Notes: generated from the letters alone by a model not told the origin. Counted from the stretch's first letter, positions 28,852 through 38,274 are shown. The stretch: DNA of 64,000 bases from Nostoc sp. TCL26-01 (GCF_013393945.1 NZ_CP040297.1:3302804-3366803); one strand, 5' to 3'. Translations and numbers: made by a program.

Positions 28852-29154
28852 ATGGCCAAAAAGAGTATGATTGAGCGCGAAAAGAAACGCGCTAAGTTGG
28901 TAGAGAAATACGCTGCCAAGCGGGAAGCGCTCCTAGAGGAGTTCAGAACAACAGAATCTCCTTTGGATAAGTTGGAAATTCACCGCCAGATACAACAGTT
29001 ACCCCGTAACAGTGCGCCTAATCGTCGTCGCAACCGTTGTTGGTTGACTGGTCGTCCTAGAGGTGTGTATCGTGACTTTGGGCTGTCTCGCAACGTTTTA
29101 CGGGAATGGGCCCATGAAGGTCTTTTACCTGGAGTGGTTAAGTCTAGTTGGTAG
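28852..29154 (+). CDS. rpsN: 30S ribosomal protein S14
   Basis: 100 residues. [20 protein letters not shown], the [20 protein letters not shown] core and the [18 protein letters not shown] end are diagnostic of the zinc-free long S14 form. It binds the 3' domain of 16S rRNA. As in other cyanobacteria it stands alone rather than in the spc operon. Confidence 0.98.
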   Translation: MAKKSMIEREKKRAKLVEKYAAKREALLEEFRTTESPLDKLEIHRQIQQLPRNSAPNRRRNRCWLTGRPRGVYRDFGLSRNVLREWAHEGLLPGVVKSSW

Positions 29155-29228
29155 TTTTAGTCATTGGTCATTAGTCATTAGTCATTAGTTGTTGACTCTG
29201 GACTATGGACTGTAGACTTTTGACTGAT

Positions 29229-29558
29229 TTACTGTCCGCAACAACGGTCTATACCCAGACTTTCTAAGAGTAGATCGCTGACGGCGTTAGCGATCGCAAA
29301 CTCTCCATAAAAGCTTTTGGAAAAATCAAAGGCCTGCATCTCTGTGACAATGGCAATTACCAGAGAACCCAGGTCATTCTCCCCTTCCATCCTCTGTCGC
29401 ACAAAGATTTGTGCGGCGCGTTGGGCGATTTTTTGGTTGATTGCTTCGGGAATAAATTCTGCATCTAGCCATTGCCATAAACGCTCTTGCAACCATTCTC
29501 CTTCGAGTTGGGGATTGGTTGGTGGTGGTAGGGTGATAGACGGAATTGGTTGTGTCAT
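29229..29558 (-). CDS. Conserved hypothetical protein, 109 residues
   Basis: I do not recognise a named family. A Pro-rich start ([22 protein letters not shown]) is followed by predicted helices: [33 protein letters not shown] and a Cys-ending tail (GIDRCCGQ). No signal peptide or membrane helix. It overlaps no other gene and is divergent from aat by about 80 bases. Coding-like composition and codon use support a real gene, probably a small cyanobacterial helical protein. Confidence 0.7.
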   Translation of the reverse strand: MTQPIPSITLPPPTNPQLEGEWLQERLWQWLDAEFIPEAINQKIAQRAAQIFVRQRMEGENDLGSLVIAIVTEMQAFDFSKSFYGEFAIANAVSDLLLESLGIDRCCGQ

Positions 29559-29639
29559 ATTGTTATTTCAACGCTGAGGAAACCTAAGAGGAGCGCTGAA
29601 GATACGTTCCTCTCATATTTTTATTTTTTAGTTTTATCT

Positions 29640-30215
29640 ATGCAGTATGATATTGATACTATTATCCAAGGCTATGCTCAAGGCTATTTTCTCATGGCTG
29701 ATGACAATAATAGCCTGGGCTGGTACGGAAGTCGCGATCGCACTCTCATTCCCCTAGATGAACGGTTTCGCTACCCTAAATCTTTACAGCGTGTCTTGAA
29801 CCAAGAAAAGTTTACTGTCGCCATTAACCGAGATTTTCCGGCTGTAGTCGCTGGCTGTGCTAATCGTGAAACTACTTGGATTTCACCAGAATTAGCAGAA
29901 ATTTATTACCTACTTTACCAAACAGGTTATGCCTATAGTTTTGAAACATGGCAAGGTGACGAACTAGCGGGAGGCATTTTAGGTATTGTCATTGGTGGGG
30001 CTTTTATTGGCGAGTCCATGTTCTACCAAATTCCTGATGGTTCTAAAGTAGCAATGGTTAAGTTGGTAGAAAGATTGCGCCAACAGGGATTTGTCATGTT
30101 TGATGCTCAAATGATGAATCCCCATTTAGAAAGATTTGGCGCTTACAGTATCAATGATCAAGAATATCAAACTCTACTAGAAACAGCATTGTCTAGTTCT
30201 TGTAATCTCATTTAG
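29640..30215 (+). CDS. aat: Leucyl/phenylalanyl-tRNA-protein transferase
   Basis: 191 residues from the ATG at 29640; the frame is open upstream to 29550 but those residues do not fit the family. Diagnostic parts: [45 protein letters not shown] and [12 protein letters not shown], and [16 protein letters not shown]. It adds Leu or Phe to N-terminal Arg or Lys of proteins, marking them for ClpS/ClpAP. Shorter than the E. coli enzyme at the N-terminus, as is usual in cyanobacteria. Confidence 0.95.
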   Translation: MQYDIDTIIQGYAQGYFLMADDNNSLGWYGSRDRTLIPLDERFRYPKSLQRVLNQEKFTVAINRDFPAVVAGCANRETTWISPELAEIYYLLYQTGYAYSFETWQGDELAGGILGIVIGGAFIGESMFYQIPDGSKVAMVKLVERLRQQGFVMFDAQMMNPHLERFGAYSINDQEYQTLLETALSSSCNLI

Positions 30216-30325
30216 TTTAGCTATTTTCTCAGTAATCTTTGTACCCTTTTCTACGCTTTTAGGTGGATGAATGACTCTGTAATGGTGAGTAGAAATGAAT
30301 TAAAAGCCTAAAGGAGGGTGAATTA

Positions 30326-30565
30326 ATGACTACAGGTAATGGACATTCTCAAGAGCCAATTAGTAACTTAGAGTACGATTTTCTGACTGTATTACAAAAC
30401 AAAGCTGAAGCCGTGAGAGCTTACGAGACTTACATCGAAGATGCACAAGCAGCTAATTCTCAACCTTGTGTGGAATTATTGCAAAAATTGCGGCAGTCAG
30501 AAATTGATCAAGCAAAAGAAGTTCGTCATCACCTGCAAGAAGTAATGCAAAAAGGTAAGATGTAA
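30326..30565 (+). CDS. Small helical hypothetical protein, 79 residues
   Basis: A strong ribosome site (AGGAGGGTGAATTAATG) supports translation. The protein is mostly helical and charged: SNLEYDFLTVLQNKAEAVRAYETYIEDAQAAN, then VELLQKLRQSEIDQAKEVRHHLQEVMQ. It looks like a small two-helix cyanobacterial protein of unknown function; no motif is recognised. A CCTAAGTTTCGCTACTCTTCACTTAGG hairpin (about 30580-30606) follows and may terminate it. Confidence 0.78.
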   Translation: MTTGNGHSQEPISNLEYDFLTVLQNKAEAVRAYETYIEDAQAANSQPCVELLQKLRQSEIDQAKEVRHHLQEVMQKGKM

Positions 30566-30835
30566 TATCCATGAAATACCCTAAGTTTCGCTACTCTTCA
30601 CTTAGGGTTTTCTATGCTTCAACTAGCTTGACTAACCCTGTCAGTCCTCAAGTCCTGATACCGTTGGGTTACTCTCCGAGAAGCCTTACGCCTACATTCT
30701 TCAACTTAACCTATACCAATTGTAGTTTTCGCTTTAACTGAACCGTATTGCTCTATACCCCATTCATTCTGACCTTCTGCTACTAGAATAAATTTGGGTA
30801 GAACTAATCGAGAGCAGGTAGATAAGGAATGGAGT

Positions 30836-31279
30836 TTACAGCCAAGATTCAGTAGACAATGCTCTTACTTGCTGAATTCTCTGGAAGTCGCTATCGGCTG
30901 ATACAATGGTCATTCCGTGTTCTAAGGTTACAGCCGCAATCCAAAGGTCATTTTCATCAAAGCCTAGATCAGTTATTTTTGTTTTTCTCCGCTTGCTTTT
31001 CTCTTTTGGTGCAAATTGATTAAATAAAGCGGCTTTGAGTTGTCCGTAAATAGTAGCAGTAGATTCATCAATTTTGTGAATGTATATACCCGTTAGAAAA
31101 CGGTGAATTAGAGTTAAGTTACTTTCCTTGCGTTGAGAACGTTTTGCCATGTCTATCAGTTCACCTTGAACGATGACACAGGTTGTAATCACAGAATTTT
31201 CCACTTCCGCAAGGCGATGAAGCACATTAGCATTACCCAGTATTGCTTGGCTACAGTGATTTGTATCTAACAAGTACAT
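30836..31279 (-). CDS. vapC: VapC-family PIN-domain ribonuclease toxin
   Basis: 147 residues. PIN-domain acidic residues are in place: MYLLDTNHCS (Asp5), QGELID (Glu about 40), FDENDLWIAAVTLEHG and TIVSADSDFQRI. VapC toxins cleave tRNA or rRNA in a Mg2+-dependent way. It overlaps its antitoxin stop by one base (TAATG), so it is translationally coupled. This toxin is intact, unlike the one at 20558. Confidence 0.92.
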   Translation of the reverse strand: MYLLDTNHCSQAILGNANVLHRLAEVENSVITTCVIVQGELIDMAKRSQRKESNLTLIHRFLTGIYIHKIDESTATIYGQLKAALFNQFAPKEKSKRRKTKITDLGFDENDLWIAAVTLEHGMTIVSADSDFQRIQQVRALSTESWL

Positions 31280-31569
31280 TATTCAAAGGGGTTTTCATAA
31301 TCAAATTTGGCTTTGCCGCGAGTAGCATAAACTAACTCAAGACATTCTTTTAAATCATCGCCTGACCATTTACCAATTGTTTTTAAGTGTTCGAGCAGTG
31401 AGTGACCTGTAGAATTTACTGTAGTGTGAGTGGCAGAGTCTGCCATTTCCGAAATAGGCTGTGTTTGGGTTTCCTTTGTTTTTAAAAAGCGTATAAAGTC
31501 TAGCGTTTCAGCCAGAATTGTATCTGGGGTCGATTCGATTTCCAAAAGAAGTAATTCTTTGATAGTCAT
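31279..31569 (-). CDS. Antitoxin partner of VapC (DUF2281-like)
   Basis: 96 residues. MTIKELLLLEIESTPDTILAETLDFIRFLK is the N-terminal pattern of the DUF2281-like antitoxins common beside cyanobacterial VapC toxins. The C-terminal part (GKWSGDDLKECLELVYATRGKAKFD) would wrap the toxin. It is first in the operon and probably autoregulates it; the DNA-binding fold is not evident by eye. Confidence 0.8.
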   Translation of the reverse strand: MTIKELLLLEIESTPDTILAETLDFIRFLKTKETQTQPISEMADSATHTTVNSTGHSLLEHLKTIGKWSGDDLKECLELVYATRGKAKFDYENPFE

Positions 31570-32031
31570 AGTAGGTATCTCCTATACTGAATGGGAAATT
31601 CAGGAATAGTTGCATCAGTCTTTTTCATTATCGCAATATCGGAATCCGATTTGATTTCTGTTGGCGTAGCCTGTGCTTACACAAAAAATCTAAGTATATG
31701 TAGGGTGTGTTAGGCGTAAGCCGTAATACCAATTTCCTTTAAATGTGAACAGTAGAGACGTTGCATTGCAACGTCTCTACATAATTTATGTGTATCATGA
31801 TTAACGTGAAATGGTATAACGCACCAAAGACCTTGGTGGTAGGCGCGTTACGCTGTCGCTAACACACCCTACGTATCTGTTCAAAAATCAAGTAGTAATC
31901 CTATAATTTCTTTTAGCGTTACTACAATACGTTACAGACATTCAGCAAAGAGTCAGTCCAATTCAGAATTTCACCTTGCTGCCATTTCACCCAGACAGCC
32001 ATGAGAAAATCTACCAATTCGCTTTTGCAAC
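31570..32031. other. Repeat-rich spacer with nested element
   Basis: Contains GGAATCCGATTTGATTTCTGTTGG...GCCTGTGCTTACAC (also near 43975-44120), a GTAGGGTGTGTTAGGCGTAA / TTACGC..AACACACCCTACG inverted-repeat element (about 31700-31880), and the 90-bp MITE inserted within it. No gene seen. Confidence 0.6.
31727..31816. mobile_element. 90-bp MITE, copy A, with TAA target duplication
   Basis: Begins TACCAATTTC and ends GAAATGGTA (terminal inverted repeats). The centre is a perfect GTAGAGACGTTGCA / TGCAACGTCTCTAC hairpin. TAA flanks both sides (31724-31726 and 31817-31819), and removing the element restores GCCGTAACGCACC, the uninterrupted repeat it landed in. Identical in all 90 bases to the copy at 33802-33891. 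Confidence 0.85.
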
Positions 32032-32904
32032 TCACAAATACTTCTGCAACAGCAACCCTAACTTTTCTTTCGTTGCCGTTGGTGCTTTCTCCAGATTCGT
32101 TAAAATAGCATACTTCAGCGCTGAATGAGCATCACTTGACGGTGGATGCTCACTTAATCGGCGCACAGTTTCTTGGATGACTTGTTGAGCGTTGACAGCA
32201 TTGCGTTGGAGATTACCAATTACCATCTCTACCGTCACACTATCATGATCTGGATGCCAGCAATCGTAATCTGTCACCAGTGCTAAAGTTGCATAGGCAA
32301 TTTCTGCTTCCCTGGCTAACTTGGCTTCTGGTAAATTGGTCATACCAATAACTGTTGCACCCCAACTGCGATATAGTTGCGATTCAGCCTTTGTGGAAAA
32401 AGCTGGCCCTTCCATACAGATATAAGTACCACCTTTGTGGAGAGTAACATCTGGTAAATTTAAGGAAGCGATCGCATCACTCAAAACTCCCGCTAGATTT
32501 GGGCAAATCGGCTCTCCAAAAGCAATGTGAGCCACGATACCTTCACCGAAAAATGTCGAAACTCGATTTTTGGTTCTATCAATAAACTGATCTGGTACTA
32601 CCATATCTAATGGTTTGGCTGCTGCTTGTAAAGAACCAACTGCACTAGCCGAAATTAAATACTCTACACCTAATTGTTTCATGGCGTAGATATTAGCCCG
32701 AAAGGGTAATTCCGATGGCAACAGCGTATGATTACGACCATGCCTAGCTAAAAAAGCTACTTTTGTTTCATCTAATGTTCCTAGAATTAACGCATCAGAG
32801 GGCGAACCGAAGGGTGTCTGAATTTGTACTTCTTCAACATCTTTGAGCGCTGCCATTTTGTAAAGGCCGCTACCACCAATAATTCCAATCTTTGCATGAG
32901 CCAT
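32032..32904 (-). CDS. mtnP: S-methyl-5'-thioadenosine phosphorylase
   Basis: 290 residues. [12 protein letters not shown] at the start, [29 protein letters not shown], the substrate segment [22 protein letters not shown] and [21 protein letters not shown] match MTAP. It splits methylthioadenosine with phosphate to adenine and methylthioribose-1-phosphate in methionine salvage. The other salvage genes are not adjacent. ATG at 32904. Confidence 0.96.
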   Translation of the reverse strand: MAHAKIGIIGGSGLYKMAALKDVEEVQIQTPFGSPSDALILGTLDETKVAFLARHGRNHTLLPSELPFRANIYAMKQLGVEYLISASAVGSLQAAAKPLDMVVPDQFIDRTKNRVSTFFGEGIVAHIAFGEPICPNLAGVLSDAIASLNLPDVTLHKGGTYICMEGPAFSTKAESQLYRSWGATVIGMTNLPEAKLAREAEIAYATLALVTDYDCWHPDHDSVTVEMVIGNLQRNAVNAQQVIQETVRRLSEHPPSSDAHSALKYAILTNLEKAPTATKEKLGLLLQKYL

Positions 32905-33090
32905 GAGCTTTAACCTGCTGCTTGCTAATCTGCTAAGTTATTTTACTGAAAAGCTGAGTATCATAGGAGGCATGAAGTTGGCAATTATTTAGCCTCTGTG
33001 ATTCCGTGGGGTTACGAATGTCAGACTTTATCAGAAATTGTTATTTTGAAGGAACTTTTTTATCAAAACAATATAAAACTGAGGTTGGAT

Positions 33091-33294
33091 ATGCAAGCTA
33101 CACAACCCTCAACACAAATTCCCTTAGAAACTGTATTTGAGCGCATATTTGCTTTTGGCAAAATCTCCCGCCAAGATCAGCAATTATTAATGTCAACATT
33201 GCTATCTAAACACGACTTGAATGAAAAAGAACAACAGCAAATTAACCAAGTCTTTAATTTTTTGCAAAGAGGATTAATCAAAGCTGTAGATTAA
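33091..33294 (+). CDS. Small cyanobacterial hypothetical protein, 67 residues
   Basis: I prefer the ATG at 33091 with GAGG eight bases upstream over a GTG at 32998, because the residues before it are not protein-like. Sequence: MQATQPSTQIPLETVFERIFAF followed by GKISRQDQQLLMSTLLSKHDLNEKEQQQINQVFNFLQRG, two to three helices with no known domain. Small proteins of this style recur in cyanobacteria; function unknown. Confidence 0.72.
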   Translation: MQATQPSTQIPLETVFERIFAFGKISRQDQQLLMSTLLSKHDLNEKEQQQINQVFNFLQRGLIKAVD

Positions 33295-33386
33295 ACAATT
33301 GGTGATTGGTGATTGGTAATTGGTGATTGGGTATAGCACATTAGTTATTTTTCCACATTCTCCCAGTTCCCAGTTCCCATTACCCA

Positions 33387-33680
33387 TTACCCCACAATTT
33401 CCTGCATTAAAACATAAGGCTGGATAATGAGCGTATTAAATCGTTTTGTGCGATCGCTATTCCATATCCCTACTTGCTCAACTGAAGGTTTAGTGATGAA
33501 CTGCTGATCAATCCACTTTTGGACTGAAGCAATATTATCATTAGCGATCGCTTCCCCCACATCCAATAAACTTAAATTCAGTGACACCAAAATTACTGCA
33601 TCTCTCTGTAAATGAGGAATCAACCATTCCCATTCTGCCTCATCTATAGTTTCTGATAATTCGGCTCTTAAATCAGACAT
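33387..33680 (-). CDS. DUF2288 family protein
   Basis: 97 residues. The segments LSETIDEAEWEWLIPHLQRDAVILVS, LDVGEAIANDNIASVQKWIDQQFITKPS and the C-terminal FNTLIIQPYVLMQE are the DUF2288 pattern, a small bacterial family of unknown function. No partner gene adjoins it. Confidence 0.85.
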   Translation of the reverse strand: MSDLRAELSETIDEAEWEWLIPHLQRDAVILVSLNLSLLDVGEAIANDNIASVQKWIDQQFITKPSVEQVGIWNSDRTKRFNTLIIQPYVLMQEIVG

Positions 33681-33801
33681 AATTCCTCATTTTTTATGAT
33701 TATATTTTAATTTTACATTAATTATATTAGGAAATAGAGTATAGATAAGAATAAGAAGTCTAAGTCTATTTACTTGTTAATAGGGTTTTAAGCACAAGTT
33801 A

Positions 33802-33891
33802 TACCAATTTCCTTTAAATGTGAACAGTAGAGACGTTGCATTGCAACGTCTCTACATAATTTATGTGTATCATGATTAACGTGAAATGGTA
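33802..33891. mobile_element. 90-bp MITE, copy B, with TTA target duplication
   Basis: Base-for-base identical to the copy at 31727-31816. Flanked by TTA on both sides (33799-33801 and 33892-33894). The different target triplet shows an independent insertion. Confidence 0.85.
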
Positions 33892-33947
33892 TTACACCAG
33901 CAACAACCATATCCTAATCCTAAAACCACCTAATAACTAATGACCAA

Positions 33948-34014
33948 TGACCCTTACGGGTTCGCTAGTCGCTCATGGGGGAAACCCCCAAGACCGCGCT
34001 AGCTCACTAATGAC
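33948..34014. repeat. CCCTTACGGGTTCGCTAGTCGC repeat, copy 1
   Basis: Contains CGCTCATGGGGGAAACCCCC and ends GACCGCGCTAGCTCACTAATGAC. An inverted, longer copy lies at 38182-38274, on the other side of the plsC-fabD-fabH block. Confidence 0.65.
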
Positions 34015-34034
34015 TAATGACTAATGACTAATAA

Positions 34035-35072
34035 CTAAACCTCCGCTTTCATCTCATCTATTTCAAATAAAGAAACTATCACTCCTGTAATCGGAATAGA
34101 GATAAACACACCTAATAAACCTGCCACATTAGCACCAACCAATAATGCCATAAATACGACCACAGGATTAAGATTTAGCGCTCCTTGCATAATGCGAGGG
34201 GCAATTAAATTGTCTTGTATTTGCTGGAGGAGAATACAAGCAACTAATACTTTTAAAGCTAACCAAACATTTTGAGATAAGACAATTAGAGTAATTATGC
34301 TAACGCCCAAAGTTGCACCGATACCGGGAATTATATCTACTACGCCCACAATTACAGACAGTATAAGAGCAAAAGGTACTTGTAATAATAAGAAAACAAT
34401 CAAAGTTGAACTTGTCAAAAATAAGCTTAATAATAACTGACCACGAAAAAATCCGAGAAAACTGCGTCTAATAATTTTAGTAAATTTAGTTCGATGCTGT
34501 TGCGGCACTATTTTCAGAATAAAGTTCCACAACTTTTCACCATCTAGCAACATAAAAAAGGCAACGACAGCAATTAAAATAAATGTGACAAAATTGGTTA
34601 AAAATTGCTGTAGTATAGCCAAACTCGTCACTAAAGTTGATACAGCCTGACTCCGCAATTGTTCTTGAATTACGCTTAAATCTATTTGCAGATTACGGTT
34701 GCGTAAGAATTCTTCCAGTCTTTCTAAGAAAGGTAACAAAGAAGATAAAAATACAGATATGCTATCAATTAATTGCTGTCCTTGAGATAAAACCGCTAAA
34801 CCAACAGTAATTAATAATCCTCCTAAGATCACGATACTAGTGAGGAACACTAAAACAACTGCTAGACTATGGGGTAGAAAACGCTCTAGCCATTGTACAG
34901 GATAGCTGAGTAAAAAAGCCAAAATGGCCGCAAATGTAAAAATTATAATTACTGTTTGAAAGTATTCTAAAAGCTGGACAATAGCCCAACCGCTAGCAAC
35001 TAACAGCAAAAAGCGGACTAGTGCCAGATTACTCAATCGCTGCCAGAAATTTTTGGCTTCAATGCCACTCAT
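34035..35072 (-). CDS. AI-2E family transporter (PerM-like membrane protein)
   Basis: 345 residues with seven to eight hydrophobic helices. The pattern ALVRFLLLVASGWAIVQL, then a central amphipathic stretch (DSISVFLSSLLPFLERLEEFL), LLQVPFALILSVIVGVVDIIPGIGATLG and the end GALNLNPVVVFMALLVGANVAGLLGVFISIPITG is the AI-2E/PerM (UPF0118) family. Members are proposed to export small molecules or exchange cations; the substrate here is unknown. Confidence 0.9.
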   Translation of the reverse strand: MSGIEAKNFWQRLSNLALVRFLLLVASGWAIVQLLEYFQTVIIIFTFAAILAFLLSYPVQWLERFLPHSLAVVLVFLTSIVILGGLLITVGLAVLSQGQQLIDSISVFLSSLLPFLERLEEFLRNRNLQIDLSVIQEQLRSQAVSTLVTSLAILQQFLTNFVTFILIAVVAFFMLLDGEKLWNFILKIVPQQHRTKFTKIIRRSFLGFFRGQLLLSLFLTSSTLIVFLLLQVPFALILSVIVGVVDIIPGIGATLGVSIITLIVLSQNVWLALKVLVACILLQQIQDNLIAPRIMQGALNLNPVVVFMALLVGANVAGLLGVFISIPITGVIVSLFEIDEMKAEV

Positions 35073-35074
35073 GA

Positions 35075-35200
35075 TAATTCGTAATTCGTAATTCGTAATT
35101 CGTAATACTCTACGGGTACTCCAAAGGATAACTCGTTCGCGTAGCGTCTCCGTCAGGAGAAGAGTAGGCTTGCGTCTACGTAATACTTTAGGGAAAGTCA
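35075..35200. repeat. AATTCGTAATTCGTA and CGTAGCGTCTCC repeats
   Basis: Tandem ATTCGTA units followed by GTAATACTCTACGGG and GCGTAGCGTCTCCGTCAGGAG sequence, related to repeats at 25410-25495 and 4943-5000. No gene. Confidence 0.55.
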
Positions 35201-35268
35201 GGTACGTAATTTGTTATTTGTAGATTATAAAAAATCAGTAGCGATCGCCACTATCTTTGAGCAGATTT

Positions 35269-35910
35269 TTACCCCCGGCCTAAATCGTGCATTTCATTAA
35301 TTACTCTGGCACATTTTTGTGTCACTGCTTCTAATTCATCTTTATTTGTAGAAGTGGGAGTATCAATTAAATTACCAATCCTCACAGTCAAGGGAACTGC
35401 ACGGGGAAAAGACGAGCCTTTTTGCAAAATCTGCTCTGAACCCCATAAACAAACAGGTAATATCGGTGCTTTAGCTTTAGCTGCGAGTAGCGCTGCACCT
35501 CTTTTCGGGTCGCTAATTCGACCATCAGGGGTACGAGTACCTTCTAAAAATACACCCACAGCCCAGCCATGTTCTAAATATTCTAAAGCGGCACGGATAG
35601 CATTGCGATCGGCACTTCCCCGACTCACCGGGTAAGCACCATACAATTTAATCACCTGTGCTAAGACGGGAACGGCAAATAATTCCTCTTTTGCCATGTA
35701 AGCTACAGGACGACACACGCAGTTTGAGACAATTGGCGGATCAAAATAACTAGCATGATTACTCACAACTACTAAAGGGTCTGATTGGGGGACATTTTCC
35801 ACACCATAAATCCGACCACGAAAATAAGCGTGCAGCATCGGACTAACAACCGACCACTTCAGAGCATTGTATAGCGCCCAACTAATTAATGGTTCACGAC
35901 TTTGAGACAT
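35269..35910 (-). CDS. plsC: 1-acyl-sn-glycerol-3-phosphate acyltransferase (PlsC family)
   Basis: 213 residues. HX4D motif NHASYFD (His52, Asp57), glycerol-phosphate-binding FLEGTRTPDG and the PILPVCLWGS block are intact. It makes phosphatidate from lysophosphatidate at the membrane. It lies downstream of plsX-fabH-fabD on the same strand, matching the pathway order, although spacers of about 140-210 bases separate the genes. Confidence 0.92.
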   Translation of the reverse strand: MSQSREPLISWALYNALKWSVVSPMLHAYFRGRIYGVENVPQSDPLVVVSNHASYFDPPIVSNCVCRPVAYMAKEELFAVPVLAQVIKLYGAYPVSRGSADRNAIRAALEYLEHGWAVGVFLEGTRTPDGRISDPKRGAALLAAKAKAPILPVCLWGSEQILQKGSSFPRAVPLTVRIGNLIDTPTSTNKDELEAVTQKCARVINEMHDLGRG

Positions 35911-35911
35911 A

Positions 35912-36102
35912 AGGGATTGGGGATTGGGGGAATTGGGGATTGGGGGATTGGGGATTGGGGGATTGGGGATTAGGGGACGAGGGGACGAGGGGACGAGGGG
36001 ACGAGGAGAGAATTACTACTCTTTCTCCCTATCTCCCCATCACCTTATCTCCCCAGTACCCAGTACCCAGTACCCAGTACCCAGTACCCAGTACCCAGTA
36101 CC
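35912..36102. repeat. Heptamer tandem repeats (GGGGATT, GGGGACGA and CAGTACC)
   Basis: The plsC-fabD spacer is almost wholly tandem repeats: GGGGATT-type units, four GGGGACGA octamers, and seven exact CAGTACC heptamers at 36054-36102. No gene; a short frame across it is repeat-encoded. Confidence 0.88.
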
Positions 36103-36115
36103 CAATCCCCAATCC

Positions 36116-36997
36116 CTAATTCGGTAATTCTGCCGCATTACGGACGTTGGTTAAAATTAAATCAGGGATGGTGCGTTTAATCAAACCAGTTAGCACGTTA
36201 CCAGGGCCGATTTCTATGACTTTTTCAATGCTGTTGACTGGTAATTGTAGAGAAATTTCTCGCCAGCGTACTGAACCAGTTATCTGTTGACTGAGGCGTT
36301 GCTTTAAAATTGTCGCATCAACTGTTGCTACTGGTTCGACGTTGGATAAGACGGGGACTGTAGCTGGTTGAAATTCTACAGTGTCTAGAATGGTTTGGAA
36401 TTCTGCTGCGGCTGTCGCCATTAGATGAGAATGAAAAGCCCCGGAAACTTTTAAGGGAATGGCACGCTTGGCTTTAACCTGAGACATGACTGTTTTGACA
36501 GCTTCTGGAGTGCCAGAAATAACTACCTGTGCTGGACTGTTATCATTTGCCAGCACTACATTAGGAGTATTGGCAATGACTGTTTCCAATTGTTCACGGT
36601 CAAAATTCATCAAGGCCGCCATCATCCCACCAACGGCGATATCCATGAGTTCAGCACGTCGCTTTACTAGATGTAATCCAGCAGACCAGTCAAAAACTCC
36701 AGCCACGTAAAGAGCAATATATTCTCCTAAACTATGACCAGCAACTAAATCTGGTTGATGTCCCCTTTCCCGGATCAGGTCAGTCAAAATACTCTCTACT
36801 ACGTAAAGAATGGGTTGAGTATAAAGTGTCTGTGATAATTTTGCCTCTTCGTTTTGGCAAATTTCGGTGACAGACCAACCTAAGATTTCCCTAGCCTGGG
36901 CAAACTTTTCTTTGGCGGTTGGTATATCTAATAAATCTGTTCCCATTCCCAATGCTTGAGAACCTTGTCCGGGAAACACCCATGCAGTTTTTGTCAT
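36116..36997 (-). CDS. fabD: Malonyl-CoA:ACP transacylase
   Basis: 293 residues. FPGQGSQALGMG near the start, catalytic Ser89 in GHSLGEYIALYVAG, and GAFHSHLM with the catalytic His. It loads malonate onto ACP for fatty-acid elongation. Located between fabH and plsC on the same strand. The TTG/ATG choice is clear: ATG at 36997. Confidence 0.97.
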   Translation of the reverse strand: MTKTAWVFPGQGSQALGMGTDLLDIPTAKEKFAQAREILGWSVTEICQNEEAKLSQTLYTQPILYVVESILTDLIRERGHQPDLVAGHSLGEYIALYVAGVFDWSAGLHLVKRRAELMDIAVGGMMAALMNFDREQLETVIANTPNVVLANDNSPAQVVISGTPEAVKTVMSQVKAKRAIPLKVSGAFHSHLMATAAAEFQTILDTVEFQPATVPVLSNVEPVATVDATILKQRLSQQITGSVRWREISLQLPVNSIEKVIEIGPGNVLTGLIKRTIPDLILTNVRNAAELPN

Positions 36998-37139
36998 TTG
37001 TCAGTCGCTTCGCTCTAATTCAAAATTCGTCTTGGAAAGTTAGGCGGGACGGAAACCGACACCGCCTACTTTCCGCAAAATTCAAAATTCAAAATGAAGA
37101 ATCCAATTTTTGAATTTTGCATTTTGAATTTTGAATTGA

Positions 37140-38132
37140 CTATCTGCCCCATTGGAAAATAGCTGCACCCCAGGTTAAGCCAGCGCCAAAGCCGGATGCA
37201 GCGATAATATCGTTGGGTTTTATTTTACCTTGCCGGACGGCTTCATCTAAGGCGAGGGGAATGGAAGCGGCGGAGGTATTGCCATAATTAGCCAGATTGC
37301 TAATTACTTTGTGTTCGGGAATATTCAGACGTTGAGCTACAGTATCAAGGATGCGCTGATTTGCTTGATGTAGAAGTAGCCAGTCTATTTGGTCAACAGT
37401 TAAGTTGGCTTGGAATAGAGCTTTATCAATGATTTCTGGCACTTTTTGAGCAGCAAAGCGGTATACTTCTTTGCCATTCATGGTGATGGGTTGATAAGTG
37501 CCTTGAGTGACGTTGACGTTGGGGATGAGTTCTTGGGATGTGCCTTGATAGGACAGGTTGAGATAGTGGTTTTGAGTACCATCACTTCTCAGGGCAAAAC
37601 CCAACAAGCGATCGCTTGCATTAGCTTGCAATACTACAGCCCCAGCCCCATCACCAAACAACACACAGGTGCGTCTGTCTTGCCAATCTACCCAACGAGA
37701 GAGGATATCGGCCCCAATCAAGAGTACATTCTGATATACTCCTGTTCTGATATATTGGGCTGCTGTGACTAGACCAAACACAAAACCGGAACAAGCAGCT
37801 GTTAAATCAAAGGCTACGGCTTGAGTCGCGCCTAATGCCCCTTGAATTTTACAGGCAGTGCCAAATAAGTCATCTGGGGTAGAAGTTGCCAGTAAGATTA
37901 AGTCCAGATCAGCTGGGGTGATACCCGCAGAGGCGATCGCTTGTTGACTAGCTGCTGTCGCCAGTATACTTAAAGACTCACTAGGCAACGCTAGCCGCCG
38001 TTGACGAATACCCGTTCTTGTGGTAATCCACTCATCAGAAGTCTCAACTAGTTCGGTGAGATCCTGGTTATGTAGGGAAGTTTCTGGTACTGCTGAACCA
38101 CTTCCTGTAATTGCAATGCCTAAATTTTGCAC
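37140..38132 (-). CDS. fabH: 3-oxoacyl-ACP synthase III
   Basis: 330 residues. Catalytic Cys114 in DLTAACSGFVFG, His in LLHQANQRI and Asn in NYGNTSAASIPLAL make up the Cys-His-Asn triad. FabH condenses acetyl-CoA with malonyl-ACP to begin fatty-acid synthesis. It follows plsX and precedes fabD, an order widely conserved in bacteria. Confidence 0.97.
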   Translation of the reverse strand: MQNLGIAITGSGSAVPETSLHNQDLTELVETSDEWITTRTGIRQRRLALPSESLSILATAASQQAIASAGITPADLDLILLATSTPDDLFGTACKIQGALGATQAVAFDLTAACSGFVFGLVTAAQYIRTGVYQNVLLIGADILSRWVDWQDRRTCVLFGDGAGAVVLQANASDRLLGFALRSDGTQNHYLNLSYQGTSQELIPNVNVTQGTYQPITMNGKEVYRFAAQKVPEIIDKALFQANLTVDQIDWLLLHQANQRILDTVAQRLNIPEHKVISNLANYGNTSAASIPLALDEAVRQGKIKPNDIIAASGFGAGLTWGAAIFQWGR

Positions 38133-38181
38133 TCCTAGTCCCCCAAGTCATCAGCTTTTAGTCATTAGTCGTTAGTCATTA

Positions 38182-38274
38182 GTCATTAGTGAGCTAGCGC
38201 GGTCTTCTCCCAAAGGGAGAGGCTAACGCCAAGGGGGTTTCCCCCATGAGCGACTAGCGAACCCGTAAGGGTCA
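38182..38274. repeat. CCCTTACGGGTTCGCTAGTCGC repeat, inverted copy 2
   Basis: Reverse complement of the repeat at 33948-34014, with extra CTCCCAAAGGGAGAGGCTAACGCC inserted after the GACCGCGC side. It lies between fabH and plsX. Confidence 0.65.

Larger units (their letters stand above)
33681..34034. other. Repeat-rich spacer
   Basis: Contains the 90-bp MITE copy B, GTCATTA-type tandem repeats at the end, and the CCCTTACGGGTTCGCTAG repeat. No gene. Confidence 0.6.

Noticed and set aside
35912..36102. Possible CRISPR array
   Set aside because: Units are 7-8 bases and contiguous without spacers, so tandem heptamer repeats and not CRISPR.
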